Assembly (NCBI GenBank): GCA_037576215.1
Contig: JBANDB010000007.1
Coordinates: 4,867,001-4,931,000, forward strand
Length of the DNA stretch: 64,000 bases
Direction: 5' to 3'
Source: Armillaria gallica
Lineage: Eukaryota; Basidiomycota; Agaricomycetes; Agaricales; Physalacriaceae
In this document: in pieces, positions 51,222 to 63,769 of the stretch
How positions within the stretch are numbered: the stretch's first letter is position 1
How the letters are laid out: the number at the start of each line of letters is the position of its first letter
Program-made: the position numbers and the translations under genes
Notes under the pieces: generated by a model
The model's database searches: none
What the model saw: the letters and a program-made list of their open reading frames with translations, nothing else
Told to the model about the DNA's origin: nothing

Positions 51222-52690
51222 GGCCCATTTATACGCTGCCTGAGGAGCTATTCTTTAGCGTATTTTCCACCCTCATACAATCATGGGATCCATGGCCACT
51301 TGGACGTTTGTCCTACATGGAAAGCCCTTGGATCTTGACCCTCATATGCAAGCCATGGAGGGATTTACTGTTTAGGTCGCCACTGCTCTGGAAATCCTAC
51401 TTTGAGCATAGGCCGATTTTTGGCACGGGAACAGCTGTCTACCCTCCTCCTTCCCAATTATATGCTTTGTTATCATCCGAACGATTTTCCTCTGTTCCTC
51501 TATCCCTCCAGGTCAGACTGATGGCCGGGACGCTCACCTTGGTTCCTATAGCCTGGGTCGACCTGCTGACGGTCCTCAGCGAAAATAGAACCAGCCTTGC
51601 TCATCCGGCGAACTTTATAATCAAAGGAAGGGCCGCTATGGCGTCTTCCGTTGTAGATCTCTGTCGAACAGTCTTCTCGGGAGATGGATCGGAAACGATT
51701 AGAATCGGATTCGACATTGATCACAACTGGACTTTCGAAGGACAAGCAGGCATGGAGACTCTGAAACATATCTTCGCAACAATGCCTCCTTATCTTCCCC
51801 TTACTCGACTTTGTGGCTCGTTTGCTCTTTCCAATGAGCAAGTTGCAGATTATGTCCTTTTCGCTCAGATCATCAGCCACTGCGTCCATCTCACCCACCT
51901 CAAAATATCATCTCCCCTTGACAAGCGCATTGCTTACGCTATAGCGAGCGCACGTCCCCCACTTTCCGTATTTGATTGCAATAATTATATAGCAAGCGCG
52001 TTGTCCCAGGTGCTCTGGACCGTCCGAAAAACTTTGGTCTGGCTTAATGCCGGGTCCGTAATACGGGTTACCCACATTGGCGGTACCGTGACATTTTCTA
52101 GCGGCATGCAAACATTTGTGTTGCCACCCTCCGGATTTCCTTTACTCCGCGAAATCCATATCGCTTTCGATGACAGCGGTACAGGACTCTTAGCAGCTCT
52201 AGGAAACACCAGACTACCAACACTCTCTGCACTGCGATTACATATCAATCGCACCAGTGATGACCTCCATGATTCAGAGCGTCACTTGCGCGATTTCAAA
52301 TACGCGTCCGCCTTCGCGAACAAGTATGGTGAACAGACCAAATTCCTGACCCTTGATGTGCTCGATGAAGAGGAGGACTGTGTCCAATCCATACTCAACC
52401 AGTTCCCCAACCTCGAAGGGTTGGCTTTGGGAAGCATTGGATTATCATGTCCGTGCCATGCAACACTGCGCAATCTGCGTATTCAGTATGCGTGGGATGA
52501 AAATTGGCCGTTTCTTTATCCCGAGTCAGGCCGTTTCCCTGCTCTCAAGACGGTGGGATTTCCCGCCACTCAGTGGACCAAAGGCCGAGAAGATCTTCAG
52601 GCGCGTGGTATAGGAGTCGACCTCTGGGAAGACAATTATGCGTGGGGAGATAGGAACATGTCGTTTTGGACACAGGGTTTTTTCTCTTGA
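51222..52690 (+). CDS. F-box / leucine-rich-repeat-like protein
   Basis: The open frame from the acceptor TAG at about 51219 begins with an F-box: TLPEELFFSVFSTLIQ, then LICKPWRDLLFRSPLLWKSY, which has the (L)P-E-(L)...W..L..SP.LW pattern. A long LRR-like region follows (LTRLCGSFALSNEQVADYVL, HLTHLKIS, FPLLREIHIAFDDSG, LPTLSALRLHI, FPNLEGLALGSIGL). The first in-frame ATG is at 51308, inside the F-box, so the real start is probably in an upstream exon. The protein, at least 460 aa and otherwise intronless, should be a substrate receptor of an SCF ubiquitin ligase; its target is unknown. Confidence 0.75.
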
Positions 52691-53033
52691 TTGTCGTGGT
52701 ATCTCTCGGCGTATTCGTGCGTTTCTATTCACCTCCTAGCCCTAATTCTTATCGATGAGCATCATCAAGATGTAGGGTTTCCTAACGTATGGTCAGCCTC
52801 TTAGGAACCTTCGATGGATGAACGCCTTCCTGTATCACGCATGCGTCAAAGGGAAAAAGTGCCTTAACCTTCTCTCTGGGAAATGGGGTTCGGAATCTGT
52901 TTAAAAGGGGTACTACGGTGACGGTGCTCTGTTCGGACTTCGCAGGCTGCCATTGTGTGTATTAACGTGCGAGCATCATATATGAATAAATACAGTCATC
53001 AGATATTAACAAAATAATATACCGAAAGACCCT
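52691..53033. other. Convergent intergenic region, no gene seen
   Basis: About 340 bp between the stop codons of the F-box protein (+) and the permease (-). Confidence 0.5.
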
Positions 53034-55579
53034 CTACGTGTCAGACACCTCTCGTACCTTCATTTCAGTTTCGAACTTCTTGGCTGTACTGGGATCCATA
53101 ACATCAATACCCATCTCTTCAGCTATAAACGCAAAAATGAGCCTCGCATACACTTCCTTTCATAGGAAAAGGGTAGGTCGTACCAGCAATCTGCTTGACG
53201 GGTCCAGTGAACCACTTTCTCGCACTCAAAAACCAATACCCGAAACTATAGGTAAGAACTATTCCAACCGCCACAATAGAGTAATTGAAAGTTTGCGAAT
53301 CCACGGGCTGTTTAAACAGGACGTGAGATCCAACAATCCTCGAGATAACGATACGTACATCCACTTGGGGAAGGATGAAAGCAATGGAGATGAACATGAT
53401 CCACAGCACCGCAGCTATCGCCACTGGATATGAGAATGAGCCAAGATGGAATGGACCTCGGACAAAGTTTTCTCGGTTGATGACACGGAGCGCGACAGGT
53501 ATACCTAAGCCAATTGATCATGAAAGTGTTCACAGTGTGAAGTATGAAAATGCCTACCGTAAGAGATATACAGACCAATCGTGGCGATAGATGTAGCCGC
53601 TGAGAACGCGACCGTGCTGCCTAAACTAGGTAGGCCTAGAATGAAACTCAAGGTACATGCAAGCCATACTAAGGGAGGATAAGCGATAAGCGATACTGTT
53701 TTAGTACAGGCACATACCAGTCCGTATGGGTGACTTCCACTTCGTGCTGACGACGGCGAAGAACTTGGACCCGGGAATACCACCATCCCGAGCAAATGCG
53801 TACATCATACGGGAATTTGACGTGATTGAGAACGTCCTTGCTTTACCATCAGTGGGAATGGCACGTGCGAGAATAACTGTACTTACCCGCAGAAGAACAT
53901 ACATCCGATAATAATGACCTGGTAAATAATAAGCCAAGAACATGGGTGGAATATCGGAAACGTACCATAAGGACAATTGCCCCATCGGTTCCAACAGTGT
54001 CCAAAAAGATTTGAGCCACTGGTTGTCCAGTCGCCGAATTCACCGTCGCATCAAGGTCTTGAATGGAGAAGAGTAAACCGAGAAGGAGATACCATCCTAG
54101 AATGGCTGACACGCCGATGGCCATGACGATGCCGATACTTCCTGACATAGCAGCATTACGCGTCTCTTCCGTCATCTGTGAGTTTCGGTCAATAAGAGGC
54201 ATCGCAGGTGCGACGAGCTCAAAGTAAACACACATGGGCACTAGCATCAAATCCTGAGAGAACGGTCAGATGAGTGCACGAGAAGAGGCACACATTGCAC
54301 ACCTGTGAGAGTGTACTGGTAACACGTAGAATTACATCAACAGACGAACACGCTTATCGGCGAGGAGCTTACTTGTGCCATAAGAGTCTAGGTAGTGCGC
54401 GTCAGTTGCAAAAATTTGAAAGAATTCTATGGGACATACACCAATAACCACGACATATGCATGACTAGCTCTTTCACCCCATCCACCAGTACCATCGATA
54501 AATTGGGTAAAGACGAATTTGGCCGACTGGTGCGTTGGAGCTTTTGAGAGAATAGCAATCACCAATGAAAAGGTTCCAAGGGCATGCCACCACACGGAGA
54601 TGTTATTCAGGTAATGCAGAATGTGTACGCCAAAAGTGTTAATCAAGCCTACATATCCATCAAACGGGAACAGGGATAGATGAATGCAGAAGTGCAAACC
54701 TTGTGTGACCAACACAGCTGCGTAGACACCAATCTGAGTCTTCGAAGTAGGCACAAAGTCGGTTTTGAACGTGCACACTGTAGACAAAAAGCTGGCACAA
54801 GCGAAACTGATACCAGTGGTGACAGCTACTTGGCCCAATAGATTAAACCAGCCTACCAGATTCATCAATCGAGGCGCCTAAATGGGAGTCTTGACATGCG
54901 TACCACATATCCACGACGCCATCGCAGCGTGTTCCGGTTTTGAGAGCATGGCTGCCCAGAAATAAGGTCCCCCTGACGTTGGATGCGCACTTGTAGAAAT
55001 CAAAATTAGATGTCGGCATTAATCGACGACGAAATTGATCTTACCTGCAGACCTCTGATGATGTGTTAGAGACCACATTAAAGTCAGAGAGAAAGTAACG
55101 TACCAGCCATGGCTAGTCCCACGAGCATAGTGAATACTGAGACGACAATCCATCCCCACACCATCACAGCGGGACCTCCGGTGTTCTGTTCGTCTTAATT
55201 AGGGTGTGATGGGTTTACAAGTACGATGTGCTCACCAATCCAAACAGAAACAGTGACGACATACCCGTCACTACGGATATGATTGAGAAGGACACCTGGA
55301 TGCTGGCTCTGAGCGCGCTACATCATAGATAGGTCGCGAAAAAGAGGTACCCCGAAGTTCTGTTAAAAATCAATGTTAGAAGACAGATGTGCATGATTCC
55401 TTTCGCAAAACCGTACCTGCATCAAACCCAGTTCTCGTCTGGTATACCGCGGCCCAAGTCAGCGTCGCGAGGATGTACGGGTAAATAATGAAAACGCACT
55501 TGAGCTCCTGCTTGTATCCCATACGCGCCAAATCTTCTTCATCATTCTCAATGACATGATCATGGAGTGCGTCGGCCAT
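53034..55579 (-). CDS. APC-superfamily amino-acid/choline/GABA permease
   Basis: A multi-exon transporter with about 12 membrane spans. It starts MADALHDHVIENDEEDLARM then GYKQELKR, followed by FGVSFSIISVVTGMSSLFL, GGPAVMVWGWIVVSVFTMLV and AMAEVCSAHPTSGGPYFWAA, all hallmarks of fungal APC permeases (UGA4/HNM1/BAT1 group). Later parts include GFDASAHMTEETRNAAMSGS, MMYAFARDGGIPGS, NFVRGPFHLGSFSYPVAIAA and a C-terminal DVMDPSQYSKKFETEMKVRE. It should import amino acids, choline or GABA across the plasma membrane by proton symport; the substrate cannot be told from sequence alone. The reading is complete from start to the stop at 53034-53036. Confidence 0.88.
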
Positions 55580-56537
55580 GTTGGATGCAAGGAACTGAAA
55601 GGCCGGAAGCCATCATAGGGCGATCCGTCGTACTTAATATGGATCTGGTGGTGGATACATGATAAGAGAGCACATGCACGAATTGCCCAAAAAGGACCTA
55701 CCCGTGGTGTTAAGCCGCGACTCGGGGATTGGCATTTGATGATCCCTGACATTCTGCAACGTTATCTCTCACCACCGCCGATGGGCGAGCCCGCACCATT
55801 GAATGACTTACCCGCGGCGTCGGTTGGTCAGGAGCAGAACCGGCTTGTCTTGGGAATAATGCTGAGCAGGGCTTTTGAACGGGCGCCAGAGACAGAAACG
55901 AATCTACCTGGATGCAGTAAGTAATGTGGTCAGGGTGCTAGTGGCACGGTACCGGATTTCTGTATACCGCCAAGTTGATAGTGGAACGGGTCATCAGCCA
56001 AGATGCAATAGACGTTAAGTCCCTCCCTAACTGAACAAAGTGCATAACTCCAGGTAGATAGACAAACTGACTTGGACTTGAAGCAGCCAATGAAGTCGTC
56101 TCGAGCAGCTAGCGGCCGCGCGCACGAACGGAGACCGTACATGTAGTGCATGTATATAGTGCGTCTGTTCGAAATTCTTGTAGATTTTGGTTTCGATCAC
56201 ATAAAGAATTGAAACTTTAGTCGTGTGCGCGCGCGTGCTTGAAATGTTCATGAGATTTGCCGTGGCGGCGTGGCAGGAATGACAGGTGGCTGTACGTGCG
56301 CGAAATTTGAAATGGCCAGTTCCTATGCTAATCTGAGCTCCTCGGTGGCGGTGCATGATTGCGATAGTCCGACAACTTTCGCCGTGCCGCGCATGCCGTG
56401 GCTTATCACACGTCGCACATGTAGCGTGAACGAAATTGTATGTCTATAAAGGATGATATCGACACTGACTAGCAGTGACCGAATCAATATTGAAAGAAAA
56501 AAATACGAAGTACCACTATCGGATATATGTACTTATT
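55580..56537. other. Intergenic region with permease promoter, no gene seen
   Basis: This 960-bp interval contains the permease upstream region, a GTGCGCGCGCGTGC purine-pyrimidine alternating stretch near 56223-56236, and no recognisable frame. Confidence 0.45.
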
Positions 56538-57931
56538 TTATATATGGGAAAGGAAGTTGGTCCATGCGATATCCACGAATGCACCGGGAGGGAGAGACCT
56601 CATCGCAAGAAACGGTTCTAGAAGCAAGAACTCTCTGGCTATGATATACACAAGATAGAAAAGGATCCAGAGGAGCCGATGCGCACCACCGAACCAGGGA
56701 TTATCCTTCTCGTTAAACCCAAGCCGATCTGCCAATTTCTCAAATATGGGTGTCATGATTACGATAGGAATAGGAACGAGGGTAATATAGAACGATGACA
56801 CTCGCCACAGATCCCTTTCTATTGATGTCGCAAAGTGCAAATTCCACGCAACACAATGAATGGCACCAAAGAGGGTGCCAAAAAGTGCGCCGCTTGTGAC
56901 AATATAGAACAGCTCGTCGTTGTCTTTATGTCCTGACCAAAGACGAGGTGCGCCCTCTTCTTTAGATGGACCAGCGATGTGCTCGATGATGTCTCCGCCA
57001 AAGAATGTGCTCAACAGGTGGAAGTCTACCCAATCTAAGAGATATTCTGCGTTCCACTGTCGTGGGAAAAGGCTCGGAGGACGTGGCAGTCGAGGATCTG
57101 GGATGAATGGTGAAGATACACCGGCTGGGAATGGAATTGAGATCTGAAGTGGCTTATCCCACCATACTGCGTAGTTGATGACAGTGAAAACTGCGTAGCT
57201 GACAGCCACTGCTTCAAGGATAGTGATAGGGAGGTTGCGTTTCAGCCGGGCAACGCATTGCGCGAGGAACCAAGTCGCTTGCATGATGGCAAGTCCTTTG
57301 GAAAGGCCATCACCTTTGCTGCGGTCGTCGATTTCTTCCTTCTGTATTTGACTGAGTCGGTGTACCAAGTCGTCATCTTCTTCCAGATTTTGACGGGTAA
57401 CTGGACAATGATCAGAGTATTCAAACCCGCCCATGGAAACAAGGAAGCCATGTGTCAGAGTCAGCTTCTCGGGACAGACTATGTCTATGATCACTTCCAC
57501 CTTGAGGAGAGCAAAGTTGAGCTACTCACGCTTATAGATGCTACGAGCCGTGAAATATTGGCGTAATGCCCATATGGTGATGACTTCGGGTCCAAAAACG
57601 CTGATGATCATCAACTCCGTACGACGAAGAACCGAGATGAAGGGCCATCGTTTGTTTCTCAAGTTTGGCCCTGGAACATTGGGATGGATGGCGACCCAAA
57701 TACAAGCGAAGATGGTCGCCAGAGAGCTCCAAAGGATGTTGAATATAGTTCTTTGGCTGCCGCCACTGGCAGGTTGCTCGGACTGCGTTTGTGTATCGCA
57801 TGCCGGCGAACATGAGCCATAGATCAGTCTGGAGAGAAGTAATAATACGATGGTCCTCTGATAAGCACGGGAAATCAGAAATTGTCAGATTATGATAAAC
57901 AGACGCATACCAGAAAGACGTATGAAGGCAT
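56538..57931 (-). CDS. Uncharacterised multi-pass membrane protein (Agaricomycete family)
   Basis: Three main exons: a 21-nt first exon (57931-57911, MPSYVFL), a second from 57857 to about 57541, and a third ending at 56538. The spliced start MPSYVFLRTIVLLLLSRLIY is a signal peptide, then TIFNILWSSLATIFACIWVA, VPGPNLRNKRWPF and TELMIISVFGPEVITIWALR. The third exon gives KLTLTHGFLVSMGGF, EEIDDRSKGDGLSKGLAIMQ, hydrophobic segments and PWFGGAHRLLWILFYLVYII. This pattern (IFAC(T/I)WVAxHPN(V/I)P, ITHGFxxxMGGF, DRSKGDxLSK) recurs in many Agaricomycete membrane proteins of unknown role. Intact. The second intron uses acceptor ATAG to keep the frame. Confidence 0.75.
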
Positions 57932-59074
57932 GTCAAGTGGACCAAGCGACGAACACTGAAGTATACGGTAGATGGAAGTTTCTTATATGACAACTCCATC
58001 GTTAAGGAACATCATGCAATACATGTGGATCACGTTTAAACTTCAGGTGACTGTGTCGCGCGGAAGTCAATAAGTACGTGCAGATGCGAGGCGATCAAGT
58101 CTTTTCCATTAAGTACTGGGTTCATCTAGGGAGTGTTAGCACCCCAAAAGTTCGGCAGGCACCCTGTTTGGTTTCCTATTTAAGAAACGTAATGCCAGAA
58201 AAGTAGCTCGTTTCATATCCGTAATGCGGGGGTTCCCCCGTTTCAAATGCACTGAATAAATGGCAGAGCAGAGGAGAGCATGTATACACCCTGCCGTATG
58301 TTCACCATCGAGCAAACTCTCCTAGCGCCTATATACACCATTTTGTCGCCCGTCTACCTCCCTATCGCCTCGTGTTCGGTACATGATAGGAGGTGAATTC
58401 ACAAAGAGATGTTTGGTGTTGGTGTTGTTACCGGCAACGACGCGTTTGTTTAGCATGTCTATGGCATTCGCATCTTTCGTCTGCCAATGGAGCCCTCCCC
58501 ACCCTACGTGCTGGATCTTGTTGAGGCTGTGCTCATTCGGCTACTTACGGTTACTATATTTACTTATTCTGTACCTTATTCCGACTATCTATCTGACCAT
58601 ATTCTACCCGATTATCAACGCGCTTGCTGCCTGACTGACAGATCTTAGCCGCGCCTCCCCCTTGAGCTGATGCCTAGTCAGTATCCTTGTCACATTCTGT
58701 AATTTCTATTTGTATGGTAGAACGTACAGCGACATCTGGTCGGGGGATGTCGGTGAAGATGGTATATACCTCAGCCACCTCCGCAAAGAGACGCGGGGAG
58801 TTCTTGGCATCATGCACCATCGTACGCGAGAAACTAAAATCGTGACTCATTCATGAATAGATATATTTACTCGCGCACCATAGTTAAAGCGAAAACTGCA
58901 GTGGGAGAAGCCGTATAACGTGCAACTCGGCAAGCCTTGACATGAAGTGGCGGTGCTGGACCAAGCCGGTGTTCCTTCAAGCAACGCGTCCATCCGGCTT
59001 GTTCGGCCTCGGTTTCGGTATAAATACCACTGCTCATTCTCAACCATGCCCTACTGTATTGGCACTGAAGAAAC
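57932..59074. other. Divergent intergenic region, no gene seen
   Basis: 1.1 kb between two divergent starts. A small hairpin, CGGGGGTTCCCCCG, is at 58227-58240. Frames such as 58383-58634 have no motif. Confidence 0.45.
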
Positions 59075-60487
59075 ATGAATGCATCACGGTCGTCTTTGCG
59101 CTCAGCTACTCGCTTTGCATCTCGACGACAATCACCTTCAGGTTTGGCTGTTCCGAGACGAAATATTTTTACCATAATACAGCAAGGGCATGAAGGCTGG
59201 AGGTTGAGGTGAGCTCTTGACTTTTCTTCTTTCTAGTTTAGGTCACTAAGTTTGTCAAATGGTCAGCTTCGGTCGGAACCCTGTGCAGTTAAACCCTGGA
59301 ATCCGTCTGAACATACCAGTCTATCATACTATTCAAAAAGTGGACTTGCGGGAGTCTGCTATCTCCATACCAAATGTGCGCCATTACCTCGTGTCTTCTT
59401 TTCCAAGGGTGTTAATTACATTTGCATAGCTACCCGGCTACACTCTGGACAATGTAAACGAATCTGCTGTTCTACCTTATGCTGCTGAACCGCTCGAAAT
59501 AGGTCCCCGTAACCTGCTCAGGATCACTGTTTTATCGAATCGTCGACGGATACAAGGCCTGCTTCGAAGTCAGTGATGTGCAGAACAACATCCGGAATGC
59601 AGGAACCTCGGCTATGCGAGCCGTTCTTGGAACATTTAGCTACGACCAGGTGCGTCGGAATTCCCCGTGCAATACTTTCCCCCTCTGATGAAGAGTATCT
59701 ATACAGGTCATAGGTGACCGAAATGGCCTCAACGCGAAGCTCAATTCTGTGATTGGTAATTCTATTCGGGTAAGTACCGCGTTTGCCGGCGGAAAAACAG
59801 AGATGACATTTGACTTTAGAACTGGGGGGTGGAGGGTACTCGTTTTGAGATTCAATCATTCCAACCTGCGAATCGTGAAGTCGAGAGGCAACTTGAGCTG
59901 CAGATGGAGGCTGAGCGTAATCGGCGAAAACAGCTTCTCGACACGCAAGCACAAGTCAATGTGGCAGAAGGTCACAAGCAACGCGTAATTTTGGAGAGTG
60001 AGGGCCATGTAAGAACGAACGATTCTCTTACCATGTCCGTCTGATCCATTCATAGCTTCGAGCCAAAGCAAATGAAGCTGAGGCCAGTTACAAGACAGTC
60101 GTTCGCGAGGCCGAGGCACGGTGCGTGTTCATTTCTTTCTCGTTCTGTCCTAGGTCTAAAACATTTGAGTGTAGGCAACAACAGGCTATTATGGAGGCGT
60201 CGGCCCTCGCGATGCAGGTCGAGGATGTTGCTCGAAGTATATCCCTGGACAAGGATAACGTGAGGCCTGAGGAGCGCCAGCGGGCGCTGGAAACTTTGGT
60301 AGAGTTACGCCGTCTCGAGCAGTTGAGGGCCATTGCTGCGAGCAAGAGCAATTCCACGTATTTCTTCGGCGACAAGTCTGCTTTGGGACGTTCTAGTGCC
60401 GATGCTTACAACATCGACTATGCGGAACATATTAAGAATGGAGTTGAGAAGACTCGCCGGGAGGCTGGTGCGGTGGTGGGGGCATAG
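59075..60487 (+). CDS. Stomatin-like SPFH/Band 7 protein, probably mitochondrial
   Basis: Eight exons give about 347 aa. The start MNASRSSLRSATRFASRRQS is a mitochondrial presequence. The first intron runs from gtgagc (59209) to the acceptor ggtcag (59266), producing GHEGWRLSFGRNPVQLNPGI. The SPFH core includes YHTIQKVDLRESAISIP, CSGSLFYRIVDGYKACFEVS, AMRAVLGTFSYDQVIGDRN and TRFEIQSFQPANREVERQLE. An Ala/Glu/Arg-rich coiled coil (EAERNRRKQLLDTQAQVNVA) and NSTYFFGDKSALG close it. Members of this family form ring oligomers on the inner mitochondrial membrane and scaffold respiratory and lipid domains. One exon, 59430-59453, is only 24 nt. Intact. Confidence 0.88.
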
Positions 60488-60817
60488 AGAGCATATGGAT
60501 GCAGTTTGTTTCGTTTCTTGTCATTCTTGTTTCTCCTTTCAGTGTAGCCTATATAGATCATTGTAGCCCCACTCATTCCAAATCTTGTAATCCCGAGTCC
60601 TATACAAGTATAATATTATCTGGAGCTACGGGAAAATTCTACTAGCGTTGAACTGTACGTACGCTCCATGCGTCGTAATCGGACTGTTGCGCGTTTAGAA
60701 TCTTCAAAGCTAGTCTATAGCTAGGATATAAGCATTGTTTCATCTGCCTTCCGGGAAACAGGCTCCCATAGGACTATTGATTTGGGGTGTAATATTCTGT
60801 ATTTTCCCTCTCACTGA
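60488..60817. other. Convergent intergenic region, no gene seen
   Basis: 330 bp between two stop codons; no frame of interest. Confidence 0.5.
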
Positions 60818-63070
60818 CTATCCTGCCCGAATGATATCCGCCGCTCTCTCAGCTATAGCGTAGACTGCCACCTGAGGATGCGCTGCTGGCAGAAATGGCT
60901 AAAGAATATATACTCTAAGACCACCAGAAGAGCTGAAAACCATCTAAAAGAACTTACAAAAATCGATGCGTCGACAATCCTTACGCCTTTCGCGCCCTTC
61001 AACTTTAAATCTGGGTCTACTACCCCCCAATCGGCATCGGGAGGAGACATGCTTGCGGTACCCATTGAATGGTCAAGACTGTCTACGCCACCTCTAATGT
61101 CAGCTTCGGTGGTGTTCGTTGCGATGCCGAGGATATAGCCTTCCCACACCGGGCTGGTAACAAATTTCTGTGCGCCAGTAATAGCATATTGCATAATGGC
61201 TAAGTCTTGCTGATGAGAAAGATAATTTGGGTTGATCAAAGGCGGCTCCAAGGGATTCGCACTACCGATGGTCACGTTCCCACCTGCATGGAAAGGAGCA
61301 TGAATACGGAACGGAACACAAACAAGCAGGCATACGCGACAGTGGGCATAGAACGGCAGTCGTGACTGAGAAATAGTTTCCCGTGTCGGGAATAGGCTCT
61401 CGGAAAAGGCCATTCTACGAACAAAAATAGTGAGCTCACCATTACATAGTTGAGGTCATACAACGCACCGAAAAGATCAACTCATAATGTGCTGTCTCAT
61501 CCCCCGCACACGGCTCTCTTTCTATGACGCCCGCGTCATGAGGAATACGAAGGAACCCTCCTTGATTTGCTGCTACTGTCGACAAAAATCCCGTCCGATT
61601 TGCTTGCCACTCTGCCAGGGTTATTGACTGAAAAGTCGCATTTCGGAAATAAATATTTTCGATAGTATCTGTGCTGTTGACAAAGAAGGTGATGATGTAT
61701 GATGGGTGGTCGGTCAAGTTCTTTCCCACTTCAGGAAGGTGGAGGACTGGTTGGATTCCCAGAGCGGAAAGTTCGGTGCGGTCGCCAATGCCTGAGTTGA
61801 GGAGGATATGCGGGGAACCGATGGCGCCTGCGGAGAGAATGATCTCCTTGAGAATTGACGGTGCAAGAATGTGCATTGTTGCTAGGCAATGGACACTTTT
61901 CAGCGGCAAATTATGAGTGTGGTAGAGTACTGGATTACCTCCATCGTCCTGAGTGAACTCGACAGCATTGAAAGTTGGGAATACGCTGAGGCTTGTGGTT
62001 TCCGATGGCAGAATTCGAGTCACATGTGCGTGAATCAGGACATGCAGGTTCGGTCGGCCAACGTACTCCGGTCCAAGATAGGACGTCTGAGAGCTACTTC
62101 GAGTTGCGTTTCCGATAGTCGACGGTCTCCAACCTGTAAGATTTCTCCACGATCAGTAATTACATTCGATGAGATAGTCACCTGCAAAATTCTTACCAAT
62201 ACCAAGCTGGTATCCAGAGTTATAATCTAGATTAAACGGGAATTCGCGAGGTAGCTCCTTTGTCACCTGAATAACGCGACCGTCTGTGCCGCGTGGGTAT
62301 CCAGGAAGAGAAACATAGTTGATACCATCGAAGCCATGGACCGCTGGATCAAATTCTCCAGATGTATTGTGGTGGTCAGCAGGGGCAACGAAGCGTTCAT
62401 TCTGCCGTGAAGTCTAGATGAAATACGATCGACTAGAGCGAGAGGCTTCGCTGACCTTTCTAAAGTACGGCTGCAAGGCTTCCCATCCCCAGCCAGGGTC
62501 ACCGCTGATTTTGGCATAACGGTTGTAATCTTGTGATGAACCACGAGTGTATACCATATAGTCTGACTTCGTATCAGTAATCCAGTCTTTCACACAAAAG
62601 GACAGGGTCTCACTAACGGCACTACTTCCTCCCAATCCATATCCCCGAGGAAGCGGAACAGAACGTCCGTTCAAGCCAGGTTGCTCGGTTGTGGTAAAAT
62701 TCCAATCCCAAGGCGTTCCAGGTGTTATTTGAGGACAAAAGAAAGGTACTTGAGAGAGGAGCACGTCAGCCGTTCTTTGAAGAAGTCAACATCGAAAAGT
62801 ATCATAAACATGTTGTACTTACGATCCACCTGCTTCGAGGACCAGGACAGAGATATCGGGGTCTTCGGTCAAACGATTCGCAACGACATTTCCTGCCGTC
62901 CCGCCTGTGACTTGGAATCAACCAAAGAGCACGTTGAGAAGGAGAGCAAACGAGCCTCCAACAATGATGAAGTCAAAATCGAGAGTCGGTAGCTCTTCGA
63001 GCGTTTCATATATCGCACCGAAGGCATTCGCTGAGCATAATGTAAGGAGGGAAAAGAGTAGGAGATTCAT
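60818..63070 (-). CDS. GMC oxidoreductase, aryl-alcohol-oxidase-like (AA3_2), canonical active site
   Basis: About ten exons join to a full-length secreted enzyme: [20 protein letters not shown] (signal peptide), [20 protein letters not shown] (FAD site), [89 protein letters not shown] and [20 protein letters not shown]. Both catalytic His residues are present (DHSMGT and AAHPQ), unlike the tandem pair at 12.3-17.6 kb. It should oxidise aromatic or other alcohols to supply H2O2. The first intron (62955-62905) begins with GC (GCTCGT) at the position where the tandem copies have a normal GT intron. Convergent to the SPFH gene; divergent to the DNA2-like gene. Confidence 0.9.
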
Positions 63071-63769
63071 GACTCACTGATTGAGGGTCTAGCTATTTGT
63101 ATCCAAAGCTTCTAATTGTATTCCGACTTGATTCCGACATAGCGAAGTTTCGCAACAGTAAGTACCAGCTGACAAAGAAGTTTCACCACAAGACTAATAC
63201 TTGTGGTAAGCAGTTATTTCTGGTTATGCAAAAGCCGGCGAAAGCGGGTGAATGATATATGAGATTTATATCCACACTTTTGATGATCACAGTGACCCTA
63301 TATCTTTCCAGTGGGTAAAATGGCTGCTAAGCGATAACGGATTTTTATGATTTGACCAGGCGTGGCATGGGCTTCTTAGTGACTGCATGGTAACCAAAGT
63401 CAGTCGACCAAGGGCCAGTCAGACGAACAGAGCTGAATCAGACCATGAAGGGAGCCGCCTAAATAGAGTTGACCATTGCCACGGTGGAAGCAGATTAATC
63501 ATTGATGGTACAGGTAGGTACTGAGTACCAGTCCGTCAGAAAAGTACGATAGGCCACGAGTTCCCCGAGTTTTTATAAAGCGTGCAGTGGGGCGATTACA
63601 AGGCGCGTGCGACTGTGACGATTGCTAAGTCATAGTCGTCGCACTGTCGCAGTAGGTCGCAGACGGTGGCTACACCATCACGTGACATAGTCAGCATTCT
63701 TAAATCCTGTTATTTGCTGTTGTTGTCGTGACGGTGACCTCCTCACTTGCTCCTTCCGTTGTCTCGAAA
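63071..63769. promoter_or_regulatory. Divergent promoter region of GMC gene and DNA2-like gene
   Basis: About 700 bp without coding content between two divergent starts. It should contain both promoters; no specific element was identified beyond repeats such as ggtacaggtaggtactgagtacc near 63507-63529. Confidence 0.45.

Noticed and set aside
56219..56240. Alternating GTGCGCGCGCGTGC stretch considered as a Z-DNA-forming regulatory site
   Set aside because: Too short (about 14 bp) and with no supporting context to claim a function.
58227..58240. CGGGGGTTCCCCCG hairpin considered as a terminator
   Set aside because: Intrinsic terminators of this kind are bacterial; the genome is fungal and the site lies in a divergent intergenic region.
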